From: Utricularia gibba
Lineage: Eukaryota; Streptophyta; Magnoliopsida; Lamiales; Lentibulariaceae
Direction of reading: 5' to 3'
Assembly (NCBI GenBank): GCA_002189035.1
Contig: CM007989.1
Location: forward strand, 5,859,001-5,923,000
DNA: 64,000 nt
The position numbers and the translations under genes are program-made. Of the stretch, positions 34,830 to 46,325 are shown piece after piece (positions within the stretch are counted from its first letter, which is position 1; every line of letters begins with the position of its first letter). Under the pieces are notes generated by a model. It saw nothing but the letters and a program-made list of their open reading frames with translations. It made no database searches and had not been told where the DNA came from.

Positions 34830-36490
34830 AAATGGGTGCACTAATTGTCCATCATCTCCACCTTTCTTCAAGTATTCAATTTGTATTATCTAATGAACTG
34901 GTTCATCTCAAATTTGATTGCGATGTTGAACCACTCGTGTATCAAGCAACCTCTTCTTGCTTCTCAAACTCAATAGCTAAAATATTCACTTTTCTCCACT
35001 CAATAGCTAAAATCTCTACTTGAGGATTCACTATAGGTTGAGAGGATAATGTTCTTGATTTATTCTTAATACCAAGTTGATTGAGTAGCTTCTTAAGATT
35101 CTTTATGGTGCGTTGGATTGCTTAATATTCCTTCTCCTTTAATTCTCATTCTTTGTAAGTGTTGTCAACTATACTTTTCATCATATCATCTAAAGATGAT
35201 CCTTGCTTTACTTGGTCATTTTTTTTGATGAGGAGGCTAGTATAATTTTGGAAGCAATTGCTTCCGTTGAATCTATCTATAGGTCTATCCTTGTTTCTTA
35301 TTTTTTTGTGGGGGTTGATGTTGAGTGAAGCAGTCTCTTGTTGTTGATTATATCTTAAAAAGTGCTAGTTCAAAGCATTTTTGTTCCTCCAATTGAAATT
35401 CAAATGCTTTGGAGCACAGTGTCACGAATTGATGCCACCACCCTCCTTGATTTTCTACACATCCCAGTGTATTCACTTGAATGCTTTTTTCCTTGAAATG
35501 GAAAGATTCTTTTATGTCAGCTAGTGTAGAGCAAATATCGAATGCTGTTAGCCTGGATGGAGCTAAACAAAACTCACATCATATCATGTTGCTCACTTAT
35601 GTACTTGTCTATCTCACTTATAATTTGAAAACCTTGATGCCAACCCTCGTAGGTGTTTCCTTGATTTGTATTCTCGTATGAGGTTGAATTTTCTTCGATT
35701 CAACTCACTTGGCAATAAATTTCATATCGAAAGAGGAGTCTATAGAGTGCTCCACCATCTCCTTGATCTTTGCTCATACTTGTTGGGAGTGAGTGTCCTC
35801 ATGCTTCCTCTGTGGCAGCAATCCTTCCAAGAAGAATTAAAATAAAATGTGTTTCTCGTATCCATCATGAGCACAATTAACAAGAAGTTTGTTGAATTTA
35901 TCAAAGTATTCATGAAGTGGGTATCCAATAAATTGATAAATATCCACAATTGTTATTCTCAATTCTTCTTCCTTAGTGCTTGGGAAATATTTGTTTAAAA
36001 CAATTTTTTTTTCATTTCTTTAGAGCTTCCTATTCTACTAGTTTCCAAAATACACAATCATTCTTTCATGTCTCCTTCTATTGTGAATCGAAAAACTCAT
36101 AAGGGCATATTATCTTTCATTTCCACAAGTCTCATGATAGCACTAACTAATATGTATCCATCTAGGTGCTAGTGTACATTTTCCTTTCCATTTTTATAAA
36201 ACTTGGGATTGATGATCCCAAGTTTGAGAACAAAATGTAGTTTCTTCCTCAAAAAAAGCTGATGTGTATTCTGCAATAGGAGTAATCTAGGCAATCATAC
36301 TCCAACATTCAATTCTCTACTTCATTTGCATCCATGCATGAGTTTTTTTTTAGCTTTCATTTTGATGATTTTGTTTCCGTAACATTGCTTCTCTTTTCCA
36401 CATTTTTGTTTCTCCTTTATAGTCTTTTGAATCTTTGAATTCAATGGAGATATGCTCCGCTTGCAAAAGATTGCAAACACATTTATAACA
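34830..36490 (-). pseudogene. Athila-like gag relic, minus strand
   Basis: On the minus strand a block at about 35840-36005 reads LNKYFPSTKEEELRITIVDI followed by PLHEYFDKFNKLLVNCAHDG. It aligns by eye with the same region of the gag at 13403 (LNKYFPASKAEGIRKEISD, SLHEYWERFNHLL). The surroundings are full of stops. The primer site at 36508-36525 lies on its 5' side, as expected. Confidence 0.65.
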
Positions 36491-36507
36491 ACTAAAGAGC
36501 ACCAAGC

Positions 36508-36525
36508 TCCCTAATAACACCATTT
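36508..36525 (-). other. Decayed tRNA-Asp primer-binding site
   Basis: On the plus strand TCCCTAATAACACCATTT compares with TCCCCGGCAACGGCGCCA, the reverse complement of the Athila primer site. Eight bases match, eight differ by transitions and two by transversions. Its position next to the gag relic supports the call. Confidence 0.55.
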
Positions 36526-37224
36526 GACAAACCAAATTTTTATGGCTATTATAGATCTACAACTTTTCCTAGTCAAAATATTTGTATCGTGAAGATGCAT
36601 TCTATAATTATTTAACAAGAAAATATATATAGGAACAAAAAGAACATGTTGATTCACAAAGTTAAATACATGTTTAGTTATAAGTCTTAAACAGGATTCT
36701 ATCAAAATGTTGATAAGTGCTCAATTAGTGATATAAAAACCATTTTGGATGCTGACCACTAAATCGGTAAATGCATTAAAAAAACTTCAAATTAGTCCAA
36801 GTTAAATTGATTATAATACTTGCCAAGTATTTTTATTTTAACTTACATGCACTCATTAAACACTTATTAACTCATGTTGCACTTAAATCCAATTGCAATG
36901 AAGGCAATTTTTAATGGCAATAGTAAATAAGTAGTAGCAAAGCAGATGACATGCAACTAAAATAAAAAGTTCAAGTTGTAACATGGCCAAGTTACTAAAG
37001 CAAGTGAAATATGAGTTTAAAAAGTGTTTTAGTTGATGTTCTTCTTGAGGTAGATCAGTAGCAAAAAGTTTCTTGTAGCCTCATCTTATCCTTCTTTCTA
37101 TTCGCTAGGATGCTTCCTCTTATGAGGTGTGTACAATTGCAACAATAATGTTTTCAAACATGCTCTTTTCAAAGGTTCGGTGAAGAGTTCCTGGAATTCT
37201 TATGCAAGGTCTAGCACTTAATGA
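36526..37224 (-). repeat. Partial Athila-like LTR upstream of the gag relic
   Basis: It lies outside the primer site and shares scattered blocks with the minus-strand LTR at 53691-54730, for example the TATTTTTATTT and GCAATTTT words in the same order. The expected TGTTAAG start is not found before the copia remnant begins, so it is truncated. Confidence 0.45.
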
Positions 37225-38934
37225 GGATACACATGTAAATATCTGGCTTTTGTGGCATGAAGAAACAACATGCCACAAAAGAGCTCATTAGAGCTGTGCA
37301 ACCCTATCGTGAGATATGGTTTCATTGTTGATGCCAAAGCCGTGGGTGATCTCATATTAGATGAGGAACCTTGGACTTAAGCAATCAATAGTGCTGAGTC
37401 AAGTAAATGGCTTGTTGCCATGGGGGCAGAAATGGATTCCATGTATGAGAACAATATATGAGCATTGGTCAATGCTCAAGAGGGAGTAAATCCTATTGGA
37501 TGCAAATGGTTATTCAAAAGGAAAACTGACATGAATGGAAATATATCTAACTATAAGGCACGACTTGTGGCAAAAGGGTATCATAAAAAACAAGGTGTTG
37601 ATTATGACGAAACCTTCTTGCCTATTGCTATGCTTAAGTAGATTCGAATTTTACTTGCCATTGCTGCTCATTTTGATTATGAGATATGGCAGATGGATGT
37701 GAAAACAGCCTTCTTAAATGGAAATTTGGCTGAGGAAATGTACATGACACAACCTGAAGGTTTCACACAAGATCCTAGTAAAGTGTGCAAACTGAACAAA
37801 TCCATCTATGGGCTAAAGCGAGTTTCAAGAAGTTGGAACATCAAATTTGATGAGACAATCAAAGAGTTTGGTTTCTCTCAAAATGAAGATGAACCTTGTG
37901 TATACAAGAAGGTAGATGGCTTGGTAATCGTATTTCTCATACTATATGTGGATGACATATTAGTAATGGGAAATGATGTTGCAACAATGCAATCAATAAA
38001 AATCTAGTTAACCAAGAGCTTTTCAATGAAAGATCTTGGAGATGCGGCTTATATATTGGGCATAAAGATCTATAGAGATAGATCAAAGAGACTAATTGGA
38101 TTATCGCAATCGACCTACATTGATATAGTGTTAAAGAGGTTTAACATGGCTGATTCTAAGAGAGGTTTAATACCCATGACACCTAAGGCACTTTCAAAAG
38201 CAATGTGCCCCAAGACAGAAGAAGAAAGGGATCAGATGGCTCGAATCCCATATGCTTCTGCTATTGGGTCAATAATGTACACCATGTTGTGTACTAGACT
38301 AGATGTGTCATATGCTTTAAGTGTTACAAGCAGATATCAGCCGAACCCTGGAATGGATCATTGGACCGCAGTCAAGAGCATTCTTAAGTACTTGAGAAGG
38401 ACTAAAGACATGTTCTTGATATACGGTAGTAAAGGTCTCCAAGTGGAAGGATATGCTGATGCAAGTTTCCAGTCTGATCATGACGACTTGAAGTCTCAAT
38501 CAGGATACATATTCACCCTAAATAGAGGCGCAGTCACTTGGAAGAGTTCTAAGCAAGAAACGACAGCTGATTCAACAATGGATGCAGAGTACATTGCCGC
38601 CAGCGATGCTGCAAAAGAAGCTGTTTGGATTAAGAAGTTTATCAGCGATGTAGGAGTACTCCCAAATGTTGAGGATCCTATACTCCTATATTGTGATAAC
38701 ACTAGGGCTATTGCAAATGCTAAGGCACCTCGATTACATCAGAAATCCAAACACGTGCTTCGACGCTACCACGTGATCAGAGAGATCATTGGTAGAGGCG
38801 ATGTCAGAATTGAGAAAGTGAACATAAAGGAGAATGTAGCAGATCCACTTACAAAGATGCTTCCACAGAAGGTCCATGAGACGCACATAGAGTCCATTGG
38901 TATGAGATACATCAATGATTGGCTCTAGTAAAAG
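37225..38934 (+). pseudogene. Ty1/copia reverse transcriptase and RNase H remnant
   Basis: The RT starts near 37370 with EPWT and an AINS...W..AM.AEMDSM segment. It continues with GCKWLFKRK, KARLVAKGY, MDVKTAFLNGNLAEEMYM and the YVDDIL catalytic motif near 37950. RNase H follows: PYASAIGSIMY, GYADASFQSD, SGYIFTLNRGAVTWKSSKQE, AEYIAASDA and DPLTK. Stops at about 37378, 37459, 37638 and 38006 break the frame, but 38026-38928 (300 residues) is open. The gag, protease and integrase part is missing to the left. A polypurine tract and LTR follow directly, so this is the true 3' end of an element. Confidence 0.9.
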
Positions 38935-38942
38935 TGGGAGAT
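38930..38942 (+). other. Polypurine tract of the copia element
   Basis: AAAAGTGGGAGAT directly before the LTR start TGTTAG at 38943. It is the second-strand primer site in copia elements. Confidence 0.8.
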
Positions 38943-40440
38943 TGTTAGTGTATATGTTCTAGAGACAATCAACTCATTGGCAAATCTTATCTTTTGATAT
39001 TTACCTTGAATTGTGATCAAGTTTACATCATTGATAAAATTCTCTACTTGATCTATGTGCTATAGAAATTATGATGAGATCATAATATGAGATTCTACAA
39101 GCATTTATGTTCAAGTTAAAAACTCCCTTCCTAGAGTGTTTGTGAAATGAGGATATCACAAATACGGATAAGCTGGCACATATTGAGTTCCCTAAACTGT
39201 TTAGGCAATGGTTCTCACAATTGATATAATGAGATTACTAAAACCTATGTGTGGGTGTTGACTAAAGAATCGATTCACTGGATGACTCATCTTCGAGATG
39301 CTACTATGGGATGCTAACCAAGTGTCATTAGCAAGATCTCGAATATGACAGCCGTGCAAGTAAGCTTAGACTTGAGGTCAACAAAGTTATCTTGATCTTA
39401 AGCTCACATTTTCGCTCATTACTAATGGGAGCCTAACCATGGCTTGCCTAGTATGGATGAGTAGGGATGTGATTCCTTAAGGTTGGAGATAGTTGATTGA
39501 TCAATAAAGGATTCATCACTCATGTTAGCAATGAGATCATATCTCAATTAATTGCATCAAAGCCTAACAGTAAGTCCTGGGCCCAGGGTAATGACACTTG
39601 AATTGTTTGAATAGGTCATTGAGTGTTAGTGCTTGAATGCAATTATAAGTTCGATACATCAGAAAGACATGCACCCATGTTTTGGTACCAAATGAGATAT
39701 AAGTATGATGAAAGCTGTTTATTGCATGGTGGCTGATCATGGAAAGGCTCAATCAGTTCACCTGATTATTTTTTAATCTTGGGGATCATGATATGTTGCT
39801 AGACATCACTCATGATCGATAATGATGGATTTGATTAATTAAGAGTTAATTATTAAATCCATTATTACGGCCTTGATTGAGGAAGCATATAGGGTCACAC
39901 ACAATAGTGGAGTCACTCATCGATATAAAATAGAATGACACAATTACATGAGATGTAATTGGTAAAGTGGATAAATTAAATAGAGAATTATTTTGAGATT
40001 AATATTGATTAAACTCAAAATAAAAGATCTTATAGAGATATGATTTGATATGTCACAAAATATCTATCAAAAAGATTTAGATCTTGAGATCTGCTCCAAG
40101 GTCTTCGTGCTCTCTGAGACTGATCCACAAGGAGGTGTCTTTCTCTACTAGCACTTGAGAAATTCGACCAGCATTCAAGAGCCTTGATAAGGCTATCGAC
40201 GGAGTGCTCCACGTGTGGATACCATAGAGGCCGTCTGCTATTGGCGATTGGTGAACAACGGAGTCATCTGAAAGGTATTTTGAACATCCCTTTGTCTGAT
40301 GTATACCGTATTCCAAGATCTGCATTTGGGGTTTCTCAAAATTTTTAAAATTCCACTGCTTTTGAGACATACGATATCTACGAGAAACCCAACAAAGATC
40401 TGTCAATGGGTTGATTGTCTTTAGGACACATACACTAACA
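38943..40440 (+). repeat. 3' LTR of the copia element
   Basis: It starts TGTTAGTGTATATGTTC and ends GACACATACACTAACA, 1498 bases. The two ends are inverted copies of each other over about 38 bases, continuing through GACAATCAAC(T/C)CATTG, which is unusually long for an LTR. An inverted relative lies at 33481-34762. The frames within it are not genes. Confidence 0.88.
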
Positions 40441-40794
40441 CTATTCATAACCCAAAATCGGTACTCGTCGCGATACTGATTTACGACTGTTATCCTATCA
40501 ACTTAAACTGGCAGGTTATCCAAAGAAGGAACATAATGCCCCATTATCCTATCAACTTAAATTCATAGGGAGATTGAATATAGTTTAGTGAACATTACAC
40601 AAGAAGAGGTGAAACAAAAAGATAGTAATTCACATAATTATAGTAAAACGTTGTGTGACCAACATGTTTAATTTAACTGGCAAGACTCCTTACATAGACT
40701 CAATGCTTAAAAGACTCACAAAGACGACTCAGAAACCCAAGGATTGGTTTAGAGGTGAGCTCTACTCTAAAGGACCAATGTAGGCCCACAAACA

Positions 40795-40965
40795 AGAGGC
40801 ATCAAAATGGCCGGTAGTGAGTGTCACAACCCACACTCGCCTTGCACAATATTGTCCACTTCAAGCACCCAACCCTTATGTTTTACATTCTCCCCTTTTG
40901 GGGAAAATGCCTCTTATTTCCAACCTGCTCCCCCTTGTTCAATTCAGCTTCCACTCTCACTTCAA
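40795..40965 (-). repeat. LTR-type repeat fragment, family D copy 3
   Basis: The reverse complement carries AAGAGGCATTTTCC, GGAGAATGTAAAAC, GGACAATATTGTGCAAGG and GGGTTGTGACA in the order seen at 1536-1735. After the TGTGACA end it continues CTCACTACCGGCCATTTTG, which is also found at the end of the chromovirus LTR near 44400. Confidence 0.55.
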
Positions 40966-40974
40966 GGCACACTG

Positions 40975-41196
40975 TGATAAAGGTACCTGAGAGTCTAACA
41001 CAAAATTTGTTCTACAAGGAAGTACCTATTAGATTATTACATAGGCAAGAAAAGAAGTTGAGAAACAAAGTTATTCCTATGATAAAGGTGCAATGAAGTC
41101 ATCATAGTGAAAGTGACGCTACATGAGAGATCAAAACTACTTTACTCAAAGAGTACCATGAATTCATGGAACAAGTTTTGGGACGAAACTTTCTCT
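40975..41196 (+). pseudogene. C-terminal end of chromovirus pol (chromodomain relic)
   Basis: The frame shows VPIRLLHRQEKKLRNKVIPM followed by IKVQ, matching the end of a Tekay-type chromodomain (LDRQ..KLRNK.IP.VKV.W). After a stop come SHHSESDAT and LLKEYHEFMEQVLGRNFL in a frame with two more stops. In live elements the chromodomain steers integration to heterochromatin. Confidence 0.7.
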
Positions 41197-41209
41197 AAGA
41201 GGGGAAGGA
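41197..41209 (+). other. Polypurine tract of the chromovirus
   Basis: AAGAGGGGAAGGA lies directly before the LTR start TGTGAGATTT at 41210 and after the pol end. Confidence 0.72.
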
Positions 41210-41424
41210 TGTGAGATTTAAGAATTAGGATTGGAATAGGAGGAAAAGAAAAGGTAGAACAAAGAAAGATCATACATGCAACCATGACCAATTACATAGC
41301 GCCATGTGTTTTAGTAAGCTGATGACAACAAAGATAAAGCATACAACATAGCCAATCAGAGAGCATCACATGTTTTAATATGGTATTGACATGTATTTCA
41401 TGTAGAATAAGAAAGTGCCATGTG
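41210..41424 (+). repeat. Chromovirus LTR (family E copy 1), left part
   Basis: It begins TGTGAGATTTAAGAATTAGG after the polypurine tract. It matches the inverted copy that starts at 47738 (TGAGGTTTCACAAC, then TAGGATTGGAATA..AGGAAAAG). It is interrupted at GCCATGTG (41417-41424) and resumes at the same word at 43161. Confidence 0.7.
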
Positions 41425-42412
41425 CTATGGCAGGAAGTGAGAGAAAAGAAGGAGTAAATGGCGACAAAATGGATCTTCCCGAAATGACATCTTCTTCATA
41501 TGCAGTACATAAGAGCCTCTTATAGATAAAATCATTAGCGTACCAATATAAGAGTAGATATTTTCTTGCAAGTCACTCTAGTCCAAAGGAACACGAAAAG
41601 TCGGACAAAGTAGTTCAGTTCAGTTCAATTCGGAATTCAGCATTCAATTTCCACTTAAGTTTAGACTTGAAGTTTATCTCTAGAGGATTTTTCCTCTAAC
41701 TTCTCTCTAGAACCTATTTTTGTTTTCCTTAGCTTATATGGTAGCTTGTGGCTAGAAACTTTCATTTCTGGGTTGAGAGACTCCCAAAATTATGTTCGTT
41801 AGTTGCTCTTCTTCTTTGATTGTGATCGGGTTCCATATATTTTCGTGCGACTATGTTACAGTCTTTATGTAATAGCCCCCTCATTCAAAATTCATGGTTA
41901 GCTTATCACTAGTTACGAGTTTTGAAGAGGAGGAACGTGTAAATCACCAACTCATACCCTTCCGGCAGGAGGGAGGCAATGTTTTGTATATGGTCGTACC
42001 TCAGGATCAATGGATAGATAGTGACCTCGTATCTCGATTCATTGAGTCATTGGCAACACTCGAGTACACACGTGCAATTCGACCATGAGGGTACGTTGAC
42101 AGGACCTCTTATCTCCGTGTTTGTCCAAGGAGGAGCAACATCAAGCTATTCCCATCCCTTTTTGCAAGAGAGTGTAAGTGAGGATAGACAATTTCTTACT
42201 CCTATAACCAAGTACTCGAGAAGATCAGAGAAGAGTGGAGAGGTGATGAACATAGCTGGGAATGATTCCAATCCCAAACACATTCTCGTTATTTAAGGTT
42301 TATCACTTAAGTTTATTTCCCATTGTTTGTTTACACCCACCCCCCTCCTCCTTACTTCTTTACTCAAGCTTCATAACCTACGTTTCTTGCACATTTTACT
42401 TTACAAAACCAG
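41425..42412 (+). repeat. Athila-like LTR fragment, family A copy 2
   Basis: Follows the LTR at 44528 from its bases near 44709 to about 45716, e.g. GGCGACAAAAT.GATCTTCCC and GCAAGTCACTC. The first ~180 and last ~140 bases of the LTR are missing. The gap 42413-42499 holds nothing recognisable. Confidence 0.7.
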
Positions 42413-42499
42413 AGGTGGTTGGTTGAACCAATAGTCCTTCATAAGTGCAATCAAGAACCTAATGATGTGTAGAAAATCCAAGTCATAAGAGAGATTAAG

Positions 42500-43112
42500 A
42501 TTCTCACTTGAATTTGGCTACTCAACATCTTCATACTCTTGTTCTTGTAAAATCATTCTTTCAAGTGCAGGCGGCTCATCTAATGATAAATTTTCAATTT
42601 CCCAAAGAGGAGATATATCAATATCATCAAAATCACCTTTGAAATCCCATAACTTTGTATCACATGTATCATATTCTAGAGTTTTTCGACATAATACTCG
42701 AATAAGTAGCAAGTTTATACACAAAGCATCAAGCAAATAATAAAGGTAATTACATTTGCATACCTTGGGTTTAAAGTATGGGCAACAACATGCAATTGAG
42801 TCAAATTTTTCTTCTTTCTATGCAATAAAATATTGTGTACAACATTCCAAAATATACTTTCATCATCGTCAGTCTTTTTCTCAGAAATATAAATAGCCTT
42901 TCTAAAATTTGAATCATCGAAACCCACATGCAATAAATCAAGTGAAGACATGATACATCCGTATCATATGCTCTTAGCATATCATATATTGGAGAAGTAA
43001 ATGCCACGAGGTTATCAATACTATCCCAAAAGACATTGCTCAAAATAATATCTCTAATGTGTCTTGCCTTGACGGGATCATCATGCTTATATTCACACCA
43101 TTTCTGATTCAC
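42500..43112 (-). pseudogene. hAT transposase relic, minus strand
   Basis: On the minus strand the order is WCEYKHDDPVKARHIRDIIL, FWDSIDNLVAFTSPIYDMLR, a DTDVSCLHLIY stretch, a frame change, then NVVHNILLHRKKKNLTQLHV and AHTLNPRY. After a gap that may have been an intron comes a C-terminal piece ending PALERMILQEQEYEDVE. This is the central part of plant hAT transposases with DUF659-like neighbours. The frameshift and missing dimerisation domain make it dead. Confidence 0.72.
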
Positions 43113-43160
43113 GAATTAATATAATGTTAAGTTAAAAATGACAAATCTAGGTTAACATAG

Positions 43161-44410
43161 GCCATGTGTTTTGATTGTGGTGATGTGTCTCGTTCAGTGG
43201 AATTACAGATAAGTATGAATGATGTTATAAGAAGAAGAAGATAGAGGAACGTGAGGGATCAAAGGGGATTTGCTGATAGGGATAATTTTAATTAAGTATA
43301 ACTAATGTTATTAAAAGAAGAAGATAGATGAAAGGAAAAATATTTGAACATGAGGGATCAAAGTTCGATTTTCTGAGAGCTATGTGGTAGTGCCAGTATC
43401 ACAGAACTTTGTAGGCTTATATCAGAGTGATATACGAAGGGTTTGGTTTTTGAAGGAGCTGATTTGGACAAGCGTAATTGGGATGATGGGTTCTACATTT
43501 ATGTGCTGTGCTCTACGTGTAAATATGTGCTTACGTGATTCTCTATGTGTTTCATGGCTTTTATTTTTTGATTGGCTATGATTCATTAGGTATGCTACAC
43601 GTGACTTTGTATCTTTATGTTGCAATGATGTCTCAAAAAGAATTTATCGATTTGGAGATAGGAGCAGAAAGTTATGGGTTTATTTTTAAAACCATTGACA
43701 TCATTCAAGCCCTAGAAACTAGTTTTGAGTCCAATTTCAAGATTTTTCAACTTTCTACTAGATGCTCTAATTTCTGCAATTTTTTTTTACTAGAGAAAGC
43801 TCTGCTCCTTAACTTTCAAATGATTTCTATTTGATAATTTAAAATAAGAAAAAATTCATGAGATATGACATGGTGCTCATGCGTATCGTAATGTGTTGTG
43901 AGATTGAGGTGCAGTGCTTTAAAGTAGAAAACTTATGGAGGAGCTATGGATGCACACTTCTATACGTCAAGCATGCTTGAGGTAACTCCTTATGGACTTT
44001 TAGCCACCAAATGATATGAGGTAGAGGAATTGAAAAGAAAAGGGAAAAGGGGCTATAACCTTGTGGAGTTGGTAAAGCGGTGGCACTCCTCTACTGATTT
44101 CATAAGATCAAAGCCAAAAGGAACCTTTTGATCTTGGTTTCTAAGGTTTCCAAACTGAAGTTAAGAGTGCAACCATGCATGTAAATATTCATATAGTTAA
44201 TGGACTCATAATATGTTAAGTGTTACTACCTATACTTCATATTTTCTAGTGAGACCTTTTTCTGAATGGTTACATACTTGATCTATATGGTCTTCTTGAT
44301 TTTATGCATTGAATTCATTGCCTTGACTGCTAATTATTTCAGGAAATGAGCAGGAAAGGTAGGATTACGTGGTGTGATCCAGATCATAGGGGAAGGAACC
44401 TCACTACCAG
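43161..44410 (+). repeat. Chromovirus LTR (family E copy 1), right part
   Basis: Resumes the LTR after the insertion and follows the inverted copy at 46326-47738 nearly base by base: GATAAGTATGA, ATCACAGAACTTT, GAATTGAA.AGAAAA and ATCTTGGTTTCTAAGGTTTCC. It ends near GATCATAGGGGAAGGAAC. A third partial copy is at 55060-55570. The frames here are not genes. Confidence 0.7.
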
Positions 44411-44416
44411 CCATTT

Positions 44417-44428
44417 TGGTGTCAAAAT
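44417..44428 (+). other. Possible decayed initiator-tRNA-Met primer site
   Basis: TGGTGTCAAAAT compares with TGGTATCAGAGC: eight matches and four transitions. It lies just after the family E LTR end. If real, this LTR has a pol end and polypurine tract on its left and a primer site on its right. Confidence 0.4.
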
Positions 44429-44527
44429 CAGTCCTTGTCTTTCTAAGTTGTCTTTGTGAGTTCTTCAAATATTGAATCTATGTAGGGAGTCATATAAGTT
44501 AAACTGAATATGTTGTCCATGCTACGT

Positions 44528-45857
44528 TGTTAAGTGTCATTTTCACACTATCTTTTATGTCGTTTTTATATCTAAATATGATGAAAGTTGTTTAGTTAGG
44601 AGTTTATAATATAAAATTTAGGTTTTTATTTAGTTTAGGATAATTTTCCTGAATTTTTTATTTTAGCTAATATTTTTGCTAGTTTTGTTTAAGTTTTATC
44701 AAGGCGATGTGGCAAGGAGTGTGAGAAAGTAAGCAGTAGATGGCGACAAAATAGATCTTCCCGAACTGGCATCTCCTTGATTTTCGGAAGACTGTAAACA
44801 CCTAATGATGAACCTTGATGTACAGTACATGAGAGTCTCTGACAGATGAAATTATTAGTGTATCAGTATCATAGCAAAAGTTTTCTTGCAAGTCACTCCA
44901 ATCCAGCAGAAACAAAAGAATACGAAAACTCAGACAAAGTATTTCAGTTCAATTTAATTCGAACAATTCAGAATTCAGTTCCAGTTTCTTTGAAGGATTT
45001 TCCTCTAGTTTCTTTATTGGACCTTGTTTTATCTTTCCTTAGTTTGTATGGCTGTTAGCGGCTAGAAACTTCCATTTCTGAATTGTAATACTCCCAAATC
45101 TATGTTTCATTAGTTGCTATTCATTTCTTCTTTGAATCTGATCGGGTTCTGTATGTATTCGTGCAACTATGTTACAATCTTTCTGTAATAGCCCCCTTAT
45201 TCAAGATTCATGATTAGCTTATCATTAGTTACGAGTTTTGAAGAGGAGTAAGGTGGAAAGCACCAACTCATGCCCATTTGGCAGGAGGGAGACAATGTTT
45301 TGTTTGTGGCCATATCTTAGGATCAATGGAAAGATAGTGATCTCATATCTGGACTCATTGGGTCATTGAAATCACTCAGGTACATGCGTGCAATTCGATC
45401 ATGAGGGTATGTTGATAGGACCTCTAATCTTCACATTAGTCCAAGGTGGAGCAACAACGGGCTATTCCCATGCCTTCTTGCAAGAGAGTGTAAGCGAGGA
45501 TACACAATTTCTTACTCCTATCACCGAGTACTTGAGAAGAGTGGAGATGCGACGAATGTAACTGGGAAGGATTCCAATCCCAAACACATTTTCTTTATTT
45601 AAGGTTCATTGCTTAAGTTTATTTCCCTTTGCTTGTTTACATCCCCCCCCCTCCCGCTAACTTCCTTACTCAAGCTTCATAACCTACATTACTCAACATT
45701 TTACTTTACAAAACTGATTACAAATCGTGACATTTGTATTCGGTATAACTTCACATTTCACTTAAAACAAATCCTCGTGTTCGACACCCTATTACACAGT
45801 TGCTGTTTTACAAGTTTTAAAAATATTTTAAATTTGTTGTAGAAATGACATGCATCA
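44528..45857 (+). repeat. Solo Athila-like LTR, family A copy 3
   Basis: It begins TGTTAAGTGTCATTTT and ends GCATCA, 1330 bases against 1321 for the copy at 19002. No internal region adjoins. Flanks are TACGT and CACGC, which agree apart from two C/T differences and fit a worn five-base target duplication. C-runs near 45642 and AT-rich ends are as in the other copies. Confidence 0.75.
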
Positions 45858-46139
45858 CACGCTTACTATGATTATGTGAATCACTTTCTTTCGTTTTACC
45901 TCTTCCTATGTAATTTACAATAAATTATATCCAATCTCTCTATGAGTTTAAATTCATAAGATAATAGAGTCTTGTGTTGCTTCTTTGGGAATATGGCATC
46001 AAGGCCTAAGCTCATAAGGTGTGAATTTGGGCCTTGAAATTTTGGTATCAGGGCCAAACTCTGGCTCATGCCGATGGTGGAATAAGGTGGCACTCAGCGA
46101 AGATGATGAGTGTCTAAGAGGAGGTGAACGTAAGGCTAG
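45858..46139. other. Short spacer, nothing recognised
   Basis: No domain or LTR boundary. AGGGGCCTTATAACAGTTACAG near 46137 leads into the family D fragment. Confidence 0.35.
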
Positions 46140-46325
46140 GGGCCTTATAACAGTTACAGTATCCCACATTGGTTACGGATAGGGGAGGAAATGTGCTTAA
46201 ATAGAGGGAGCCTACTAATCTTGTATGAGGTCTTTTCCTCGGAAGGGAAGAATGTAAAACTATGCTGGTTGGCTACCTAAAGTAGATAATATCATGTAAG
46301 GCATGTGTGGGTCATAACAGTGTGA
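46140..46325 (+). repeat. LTR-type repeat fragment, family D copy 2
   Basis: Matches 1536-1735 from TATCCCACATTGGTTA through TAGATAATATCATGTAAGG to GGGTCATAACA. It abuts the end of the inverted chromovirus LTR. Confidence 0.58.

Noticed and set aside
43384-43834. Frames of 65 and 99 residues
   Set aside because: They are in the chromovirus LTR and the inverted copy does not keep them.
43960-44000. AAGCATGCTTGAG word resembling the 5S rRNA internal promoter of Cassandra elements
   Set aside because: Only about ten bases match; neighbouring 5S sequence is not present.
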